This document shows positions 16,985 through 23,330 of a stretch of 64,000 nt of DNA, one piece after another (the first letter of the stretch is position 1; the number at the start of each line of letters is the position of its first letter). The position numbers were made by a program, and so were the translations under genes. Location of the stretch: the NCBI GenBank assembly GCA_016699855.1, contig CP064988.1, forward strand, positions 1,516,501 to 1,580,500, read 5' to 3'. The notes beneath the pieces are model-generated. The model was not told where the DNA came from. It made no database searches and saw only the letters and a program-made list of their open reading frames with translations. Source of the stretch: Rhodospirillales bacterium. Its GTDB lineage: Bacteria > Pseudomonadota > Alphaproteobacteria > Reyranellales > Reyranellaceae.

Positions 16985-18936
16985 CAGTCGCGCGCCAGGG
17001 CTTCGACGGGATCGAGCCGGGCGGCGTTGCGCGCCGGCAGGAAGCCGAACAGGATGCCGATCCCGGTCGAGCAGGCGAAGGCGAGCAGGATCGAAGGCAG
17101 CGAAAAGACCATCTGGAACCCGCTCCCGGATAGAGTGACGATCAGACCGAGCGCCAGCGCCAGGGCAACGCCGATCGCGCCGCCAATCAGGCAGACCAGC
17201 ACCGCTTCGATCAGGAACTGCTGGAGGATGTCGCTCTGGCGCGCGCCGACCGCCATCCGCACCCCGATCTCGCGCGTGCGCTCAGTGACCGACACCAGCA
17301 TGATGTTCATCACCCCGATGCCGCCAACCACCAGCGCGATCACCGCGATCGCCGAGATCAGCAGGGTCAGCGTTGCGCTGGTCTGGGTGATCGCCTGGCG
17401 GATCTGGTCGGAATTGAAGATGAAGAAATCCTTGGTCCCATGGCGTCGCGTCAGGAGCTGCGTCACCGCCTGCTGGGCGGCGGCGGTCGACACCGTGTCG
17501 GCGACGCGGACGGTGATGCTTTCAAGATGACTCTTGCCGAGCATCCGGGTGGCGGCGGCGCTGTAGGGGACATAGACGGTCGGGTTTGAGCCGCCGAAGC
17601 CGCCGCCCTGGGCAGGCTTGAGCACGCCGATGACCCGCGCCGGCATCGCGCCGAGCAGGACCGTCGCGCCGATCGGGTCCGCGTCATGCGGGAACAGCGC
17701 CGTTTTCGCCTTCTGATCGAGGACCGCGACCTGAGCGAGCCGAGCCGCCGCAGCCTCGTCGAACAGGCGTCCGGCGGAGACGCGCAAGCCCTTGACCCGG
17801 AAGTGATCGGCGCTGACTCCGTTCACTTGCGCGGTGACCGCGAGATTGGAACGACGCGCGGTGACGCTGGATGAGACGTTCGGCGAGACGCTGTCGACAT
17901 AGGACTGTCGCGCCAGGGCGCTTGCGTCAGGTTCGGTCAGGGTCTGGACAGCCGCGGCGCGCAGGTCGCCGAAATCCTTGCCCGGAAAGACCTCGATCGT
18001 GTTGGTGCCGAGTTCGCTGATCTGCGCCATCACCTTGGCCTGCGCGCCCTTGCCGAGCGCCACTACCGAGACCACCGAGGCGATGCCGATGATGATGCCC
18101 AGCATCGTCAGGAAGGTCCGCATCCGGTGCGCCGCCATCGCCAGCAACGCCATGCGGAATGCCTCGCCGAAGCGGTCGGCGAGCGCCCGCCAAGTTGAGG
18201 CGGCGGGCTGCGCCGCAGCCAGCGATGACGGCGCACGCTCGCTGTCTTGGCCGGTCCGCCGATCGGCGACGATAATCCCGTCGCTGATCTCGATGATCCG
18301 CCGGGCGTGCGCCGCGACGGCCATGTCGTGGGTGACCAGGATGATGGTGTGGCCTTCGGCGTTCAGATCCTGGAGGATGCGCATCACTTCCACGCCGCTC
18401 GCCTTGTCGAGCGCGCCGGTCGGCTCGTCAGCCAGGATCACCGTGCCGCCGTTCATCAGCGCCCGCGCGATCGAGACGCGCTGCTGCTGCCCCCCGGATA
18501 GTTGGCCGGGCCGGTGATGAGTGCGGTCGGCCAGACCCAGACGGCCGAGCAAGCTCCGCGCGCGGTCCTCCCGCGCCGCCGCATCGCGGCCGGCATAGAT
18601 CGCCGGGACGGCGACATTGCCGATGGCGGTCAGGTCGGAGAGCAGATGATAGCGCTGGAAGATGAACCCGAAATGCTCGCGGCGCAGCGCCGCCAGCTCG
18701 TCAGGCGCCAGCGTGCCGGTGTCGCGGCCCTCGACCCGGTAGGACCCCGAGGTGGGCCGGTCGAGACAGCCGAGGATGTTCATCAGCGTCGACTTGCCCG
18801 AGCCCGAAGCTCCGACGATCGCGACCAGCTCACCGGCGTGGATCTCAAGGTCGATGTCCTTGAGCACGGCGACCACGCCCTCGCCGGCGGGGAATTCTCG
18901 CCTAAGCCCGGTCATCTGCAGGAGCGGCTCCATCAT
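16984..18936 (-). CDS. macB: MacB-type ABC exporter (ATPase-permease fusion)
   Basis: Mechanotransmission ABC transporter driving a tripartite efflux pump. The 650-residue chain begins with an ATPase domain: Walker A GASGSGKST (about 41-49), signature LSGGQQQR, Walker B VILADEPTGALD. The MacB/FtsX permease follows: TM1 near 270-295 (FLTMLGIIIGIASVVSVVAL), a large periplasmic domain (about 300-515), then three C-terminal helices from about 525. Length and order are those of MacB. It lies two bases after macA. Macrolides or exported peptides are possible cargoes, not shown by sequence. Confidence 0.93.
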   Translation of the reverse strand: MMEPLLQMTGLRREFPAGEGVVAVLKDIDLEIHAGELVAIVGASGSGKSTLMNILGCLDRPTSGSYRVEGRDTGTLAPDELAALRREHFGFIFQRYHLLSDLTAIGNVAVPAIYAGRDAAAREDRARSLLGRLGLADRTHHRPGQLSGGQQQRVSIARALMNGGTVILADEPTGALDKASGVEVMRILQDLNAEGHTIILVTHDMAVAAHARRIIEISDGIIVADRRTGQDSERAPSSLAAAQPAASTWRALADRFGEAFRMALLAMAAHRMRTFLTMLGIIIGIASVVSVVALGKGAQAKVMAQISELGTNTIEVFPGKDFGDLRAAAVQTLTEPDASALARQSYVDSVSPNVSSSVTARRSNLAVTAQVNGVSADHFRVKGLRVSAGRLFDEAAAARLAQVAVLDQKAKTALFPHDADPIGATVLLGAMPARVIGVLKPAQGGGFGGSNPTVYVPYSAAATRMLGKSHLESITVRVADTVSTAAAQQAVTQLLTRRHGTKDFFIFNSDQIRQAITQTSATLTLLISAIAVIALVVGGIGVMNIMLVSVTERTREIGVRMAVGARQSDILQQFLIEAVLVCLIGGAIGVALALALGLIVTLSGSGFQMVFSLPSILLAFACSTGIGILFGFLPARNAARLDPVEALARD

Positions 18937-18938
18937 GA

Positions 18939-20123
18939 TCAGAATCCCATTCCCGAAGCCGCTTCCGGCGCGCCGGTCGTCGCGTCGGCGAGCACGACTT
19001 TTTCGCCGGGCCGCAGGCCGGCCAGGACGACGACATTGCTGTCGTCGGCGATGCCGATCCGGACCTTGCGGTCGGCGGGCCGGCCACGATCGTCGATCAC
19101 GCGGACGTTATGGCGGCCTTGCGCGTCGGCGGCGCCCAGCGCGGCCGAGGGGATGATCACAGCCGCTTTCACCCGCGCCAGCAGCACCGAGACCTGGGCC
19201 GTCATCGAGGGACGTAACCGGCCATCGGCGTTCGGAACGTCAAACAGCGCGTTGTAATAGATAGCGGTGGAGGCGCCGGCGCCGCTTGATGTGCCGGCCG
19301 GATTGGCCCCTTCGCTCGATATAGAGTCGGGCGCCGGCTCAATCCGCTCGATCCGCGCATAGTGGCGGCGGCCAGTCGCCCCCAGCGTCGTGAACCACAC
19401 GGTCTGGCCGGGCCGAACCTTCTCGACATCAGCCTCAGAAATCTCCGCGCGCACCGTCATCACGTCGAGCTGGGCGAGCATGACGATCGTCGGGGCCGAC
19501 TGGAACGAGTTCACCGTCTGGCCCTGTTTAGTGACCACCGCAACGACCACGCCGTCCATCGGCGCGACGATGCGGGTGAAGCCGAGGTTCAGCCGCGCGG
19601 TATCGACCTGGGTGCGCGCCTGGACGATCTGGGCGTCGAGCGAGCGGATCTCACCGCGCACCGACAGCAGAGCCGCGCGGGCGGCTTCATAGTCCGCCCG
19701 CGCCGTTGCGTCGGCGGCGAGCATCGTTTCCTGTCGCCGATGCGCGAGTTCGGCCTGCACCAGTCCACCTTCACGCGCCGCCTTCTGGGCGAGCAGCGAC
19801 TGCACGGCCGCCTCGGCGTTGCGCAGCGCGAGCTGTTGTGGCTGGGCGTCGATATCGGCGATCGGATCGCCGGCTTTCACCGACTGGCCGAGGCTGACGT
19901 AGAGGCGCCGGACCTGACCGGAGACCTGCGCGCCCACGCTGACCAACTCCTTGGGGCGAAGCTTGCCGGTGGCCAGCACCGTTTGCTCGATGTCCCCCAC
20001 CGTCACGACGGCGGTGGCGAGCCCCGTCGCTGGCGCTGGCCGTAGCGCGACGTAAAGGGCGATCGCGACTAGGATCAGCGCGACGGGCAGGACGATCTGG
20101 ATGAGGCGGCGTCTGGATGGCAT
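18939..20123 (-). CDS. macA: MacA-type periplasmic adaptor (membrane fusion protein)
   Basis: A 394-residue periplasmic adaptor linking MacB to the outer-membrane channel. It has an N-terminal anchor helix (IVLPVALILVAIALYVALRP, about 10-29). The lipoyl halves flank a helical hairpin (ADIDAQPQQLALRNAEAAVQ through RTQVDTARLNLGFTRIVAPM), followed by beta-barrel and membrane-proximal domains. It is divergent from the two-component genes across 118 bases, so both units may share control elements there. Confidence 0.92.
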   Translation of the reverse strand: MPSRRRLIQIVLPVALILVAIALYVALRPAPATGLATAVVTVGDIEQTVLATGKLRPKELVSVGAQVSGQVRRLYVSLGQSVKAGDPIADIDAQPQQLALRNAEAAVQSLLAQKAAREGGLVQAELAHRRQETMLAADATARADYEAARAALLSVRGEIRSLDAQIVQARTQVDTARLNLGFTRIVAPMDGVVVAVVTKQGQTVNSFQSAPTIVMLAQLDVMTVRAEISEADVEKVRPGQTVWFTTLGATGRRHYARIERIEPAPDSISSEGANPAGTSSGAGASTAIYYNALFDVPNADGRLRPSMTAQVSVLLARVKAAVIIPSAALGAADAQGRHNVRVIDDRGRPADRKVRIGIADDSNVVVLAGLRPGEKVVLADATTGAPEAASGMGF

Positions 20124-20241
20124 GCCGCGGCTTATGCCCTGCGCGAAGCGATCCGTGGGTCAAGTCTTCGCAAGCTAAGTGGAAAGAATGCGTAAAGGCG
20201 GCTGACATCGTTACGGATATCGCCCAGCATCGAACGATGCC

Positions 20242-20922
20242 GTGGTTAGAAAACAAGTGACCGATATCTTGATTATCGACGATGATGCGGAGCTGAGCCG
20301 GATGCTCGGCGAGTATCTCGCCGACGAGGGCTTCACGGTGACAACGTCCGGGAACGGTCACGACGGCGCCGACCTCGCGCTTTCGGGGCGCTTCGCCGCG
20401 GTGATCCTCGACATCATGCTGCCGCGCATCAACGGCATCGAGGTCCTGCGCCGCCTCCGCCAGGAAAGCGATATCCCGGTCATCATGCTCACGGCCCGAG
20501 GGGATGATGTCGATCGGGTCGTCGGGCTGGAGCTGGGCGCCGACGACTATATCGCCAAGCCTTATTATCCGCGCGAACTGGTCGCCCGGCTCCGCGCGGT
20601 CCTGCGGCGCATGGGAACCACACGGACAACCGCCCCCTTGTCACGCGGCGCCCTCCTTCTCGATCCAGCCCGGCGCGCAACCCTGTGGGAGGGCCGACCA
20701 GTCGACCTCACCGCCACCGAGTTCAACCTGCTTGAAGCGCTGCTGCGGGCCGGCCCTGCCGTGGCCACCAAGGAAGAGCTGTCATTGACCGCGCTCGGGC
20801 GAACGCGGCAGCGCTACGACCGCAGCATCGACGTCCATGTGAGCAACCTGCGTCAGAAGCTGGCACGGGCCAGCGGCGGCGCGATCGAGATCGAGACGAT
20901 CCGGGGGTCGGTTATCGGCTGA
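20242..20922 (+). CDS. OmpR-family response regulator
   Basis: A 226-residue regulator. The receiver domain (about 6-118) has the acidic pair IIDDDAE, phosphoacceptor in VILDIMLP, switch Thr in IMLTARGDD and conserved Lys in DDYIAKPYYP. A winged-helix DNA-binding domain follows (about 130-225, LLLDPARRATLWEGRPVDLT). The start is a GTG at 20242; a second GTG at 20257 is equally possible. It is divergent from macA and ten bases before its kinase, so it most likely regulates the MacAB-type exporter. Confidence 0.93.
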   Translation: MVRKQVTDILIIDDDAELSRMLGEYLADEGFTVTTSGNGHDGADLALSGRFAAVILDIMLPRINGIEVLRRLRQESDIPVIMLTARGDDVDRVVGLELGADDYIAKPYYPRELVARLRAVLRRMGTTRTTAPLSRGALLLDPARRATLWEGRPVDLTATEFNLLEALLRAGPAVATKEELSLTALGRTRQRYDRSIDVHVSNLRQKLARASGGAIEIETIRGSVIG

Positions 20923-20932
20923 CGGCGCGACC

Positions 20933-22228
20933 ATGAAGCGGCGGCTGTTCTGGAAAATCTGGATGGCGTTCTTCGCCACCATCCTGCTGCTCGGCAGCGG
21001 TCTCTGGCTGTTCTGGTCCCTGCGTCCGGCGCAGGTTTATCCCGAGTGGGATGGGCCTTATGCCGTTGGGAACGTCCTGATCGAAAGCGCCGCCACGGCG
21101 CTGCGCGACGGAGGTTCTGACGCCTTGGCTCGTCAGACTGCCGCCTGGCCGGGCGCGCATCGCGCCAGGTTGACGGTCACAGCCTTGTCGGCCGATCGCT
21201 GTCAGCCCGAGGCTGATCACAGACGGCTCGCAAGGCAGATTGGGCAGGACTACTGCCTGCGCTATGCAACGCCGCCGTTGCCCGCTGGCGATGGCTGGAG
21301 CAGCCAGGTCTTGCCCCCCGATTATTTGATCGCGACCGCGCTGGCTGGCCTCGTGTTCAGCGCGGCCCTGGCCTGGTATCTCACCCGCCCGATCCACCGG
21401 CTGCGGCGCGGGTTCGAGCGCCTGGCCGGAGGGGATCTGTCTGTCCGTCTTGGGCCGTCGGTCGGCCGGCGCCGCGATGAGGTCGCCGATCTGGCGCGGG
21501 ATTTCGACCAGATGGCGACCCGTCTGGAGGAGTTGGTCGCCGCCCGCGATCGTCTTCTCCACGATGTATCGCACGAACTACGCTCGCCGTTGGCCCGCAT
21601 GCGGCTGGCGACGGGCCTGCTGCGCCGCGATCCGAGCCGGCTTGAATCGTCACTCGACCGCGTCGACCGCGAGGCCGATCAGCTCGACGCGCTGATCGGA
21701 GAATTGCTGACACTCGCCAAGCTCGAAAGCGGCGTGGACGGGTCGACGGAGTATTTCGACCTGCTCGACGTCCTGGAACTGGTCCTCGAGAATGCCGGGT
21801 TTGAGGCGGCTGCGGCAGGAGTCACTCTCAACGCCGACCTTCCCGACGAGGGGGACGACACCGCCTGGCTCATCCTCGGGAGTGGCCTGCTCGCCCATCG
21901 CGCCATCGAGAACATCTTGCGCAACGCCCTGCGCTTCTCCGCCTCAGGTCAGACGATCGACATCCGTCTCGAACGATGCGCCGCCGCCCGCTGCATCGTC
22001 ATGGTCGATGATCAGGGGCCAGGCATCGGTGAAAGCGGCCCTAGCGACCTGTTGCAGCCGTTTGTTCAAGGCGGGGCGGTCAGCGGCAGCGGATTTGGGC
22101 TCGGCCTCGCCATCGCCCAGCGCGCCATCGCAACCTGTGGCGGTTCGGTCAAGCTGGCCAATCGCGCGCCTTCCGGGCTTCGGGTCACAATCAGCTTGCC
22201 CTTGGCGCGGGACATAGCGCCCGCCTAG
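20933..22228 (+). CDS. Sensor histidine kinase (CpxA/EnvZ-like)
   Basis: A 431-residue membrane kinase. TM1 lies at about 9-31 (MAFFATILLLGSGLWLFW). A ~95-residue periplasmic sensor loop follows, then TM2 at about 128-150 and a HAMP linker. The H-box is HDVSHELRSPLARMR and the ATPase region has N-box HRAIENILRNALRFS, G1 DDQGPGIG and G2 GFGLGLAI. It is coupled to the upstream response regulator. The sensed signal is presumably an envelope or drug cue related to the adjacent exporter, by position only. Confidence 0.92.
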   Translation: MKRRLFWKIWMAFFATILLLGSGLWLFWSLRPAQVYPEWDGPYAVGNVLIESAATALRDGGSDALARQTAAWPGAHRARLTVTALSADRCQPEADHRRLARQIGQDYCLRYATPPLPAGDGWSSQVLPPDYLIATALAGLVFSAALAWYLTRPIHRLRRGFERLAGGDLSVRLGPSVGRRRDEVADLARDFDQMATRLEELVAARDRLLHDVSHELRSPLARMRLATGLLRRDPSRLESSLDRVDREADQLDALIGELLTLAKLESGVDGSTEYFDLLDVLELVLENAGFEAAAAGVTLNADLPDEGDDTAWLILGSGLLAHRAIENILRNALRFSASGQTIDIRLERCAAARCIVMVDDQGPGIGESGPSDLLQPFVQGGAVSGSGFGLGLAIAQRAIATCGGSVKLANRAPSGLRVTISLPLARDIAPA

Positions 22229-22271
22229 CCGGAAGGTGTTACGGCAACCACTCTCGCGACGTCGCGGAACT

Positions 22272-22370
22272 CATTTCGCCGCCTCCAATCGGCGCAGGAC
22301 GGGCGACAGGAAGCCCAGGAGGCTGACCAGTCCGCCGAGGACGCCCATCAGCACGAACAAGCCATCGGAT
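22272..22370 (-). pseudogene. C-terminal fragment of a membrane protein
   Basis: The minus strand reads SDGLFVLMGVLGGLVSLLGF followed by LSPVLRRLEAAK and a stop. It looks like the last transmembrane helix and tail of a multi-pass transporter (MFS-like). Nothing upstream continues it, so it is debris at the island's right end. Confidence 0.45.
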
Positions 22371-22398
22371 CCCGATCAACTCACCCACGGGTGTCGCG

Positions 22399-22584
22399 AT
22401 GGCGCCGGACCGGCTGCTCGACTATCCGAGGATCGGCGAGAAGCTGGAAGCCTATGAGCCGCGCGCGGTCCGCCAGATCATCGTCGGCAATTACGAGATG
22501 CGCTACGAGATCGCCGCCGCGACGATCTTCATCCTGCGTCTCTGGCATTGCCGCGAAAACCGCAGCTTCGAGTCGCAGGACTGA
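22399..22584 (+). pseudogene. Truncated RelE/ParE-family toxin (C-terminal two thirds)
   Basis: The 61 codons contain PDRLLDYPRIGEKLEAYEPR and RQIIVGNYEMRYEIAAATIF, then LRLWHCRENRSFE, the middle and end of the ParE/RelE fold. The usual first ~35 residues are absent and no antitoxin gene precedes it. Probably inactive, although an ATG at 22399 would allow a short product. It is part of the decayed island end. Confidence 0.7.
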
Positions 22585-22619
22585 AGATGTGGACGACCGA
22601 AGAGACGCGACCATGAAGC

Positions 22620-22800
22620 TTGCCGCTGTCCACCCCAGCGGGTGGAAGTCGATCGCGAAGAAGTCCGCATCATGGGCTCGAAGAGCAACCTGCTGCGATT
22701 GCTTGCCGCTAACGGCGCAGGAACGACGGCAGGCGGGGTGCCCACTGTTGTTCCGAACTGGCGGGCCACGAGGGATTCGAAATCCCCATCGTCACATTCC
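22620..22800 (+). pseudogene. Serine recombinase C-terminal remnant
   Basis: The plus strand reads VEVDREEVRIMGSKSNLLRL and later GVPTVVPNWRATRD. This resembles the extreme C-terminus of large serine recombinases of the resolvase/Pin group, which often end near such a V-P-x-W-R motif. The catalytic and zinc-ribbon parts are absent. The fragment abuts the intact tRNA-Leu, as expected of old integration scars. Confidence 0.5.
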
Positions 22801-22814
22801 GTAGAGAAAGAAGG

Positions 22815-22899
22815 TGGTGCGGGTGGTCGGAATCGAACCGACACTCCTTGCGGAACCGGATTTTGAATCCGGCGCGTCTACCAGTTCCACCACACCCGC
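22815..22899 (-). tRNA. tRNA-Leu (anticodon CAA), intact, with encoded CCA
   Basis: The minus-strand gene folds as a complete class II tRNA. The acceptor stem is GCGGGTG with CACCCGC. The D-arm contains the leucine-type GGTAGAC, the anticodon stem is CCGGA/TCCGG around loop TTCAAAA, and a long variable arm and TTCGATT T-loop follow. The discriminator is A and the 3' CCA is encoded. It sits inside the acquired segment, about 160 bases from the broken host tRNA of the same anticodon, and is therefore a likely replacement for it. Confidence 0.93.
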
Positions 22900-22930
22900 A
22901 CATTTGCCGCCGATTCTAGCCGAGGCTCTG

Positions 22931-22949
22931 TGCACCTATACTGCACCTA
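22931..22949. repeat. Direct repeat TGCACCTA x2, integrase arm-like
   Basis: TGCACCTA occurs at 22931-22938 and again at 22942-22949, eleven bases apart, one helical turn. Short phased repeats near an attachment site are typical of tyrosine-integrase arm-binding sites. The function is inferred from position only. Confidence 0.35.
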
Positions 22950-23000
22950 GAGCGAAAACAGAATATCGTCAGCCTCTTTTCCTTCCTTCATAACCCTCTG

Positions 23001-23031
23001 AAAACACGACGTTTTCAACTCGTCGTGTTTT
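23001..23031. terminator. Perfect 11-bp hairpin with A/T flanks near the island end
   Basis: AAAACACGACG (23001-23011) pairs exactly with CGTCGTGTTTT (23021-23031) around a nine-base loop. The stem ends in A on one side and T on the other, so it could act as a terminator in either direction or as a protein-binding site of the mobile element. No gene ends directly at it. Confidence 0.5.
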
Positions 23032-23056
23032 CCTGTGGATTGGTAGACAAACCACT

Positions 23057-23095
23057 TTTTGAGTCAACTGCGTCTACCAGTTCCGCCACGCGGGC
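23057..23095 (-). pseudogene. 5' half of a tRNA-Leu(CAA) gene, cut after the anticodon loop
   Basis: Read on the minus strand from 23095: acceptor GCCCGCG, then a leucine-type D-arm (CTGGTAGACGC), anticodon 5' stem GTTGA and loop CTCAAAA (anticodon at 23061-23059). The expected TCAAC does not follow; the sequence becomes AGTGG. The variable arm, T-arm and 3' acceptor strand are missing. This marks the right boundary of the island, with the T6SS genes starting 236 bases further on. The octamer TGGTAGAC (23041-23048) is inverted at 23072-23079, flanking the break. Confidence 0.8.
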
Positions 23096-23330
23096 ACGCG
23101 ACAGGGCCGCCCGATTAGCCTCTTTCCCATCCGCTCGCAAGGCGGCGGCCGGCCCCGGCGCCGGGCGCCGCCCACGAATCGACACACGTTTGAAATGAAC
23201 ACCCCCTCGACTCGCGACGATATTCGGGACATGCTTTTCGCAGCGCCCCGGCGAACACCGGGCGGGTGGGGTACTTCATTACAGGGACGCGCGCCGGCGC
23301 ACCGCGCCGCGTCGCAAGGGGAGACTATTT

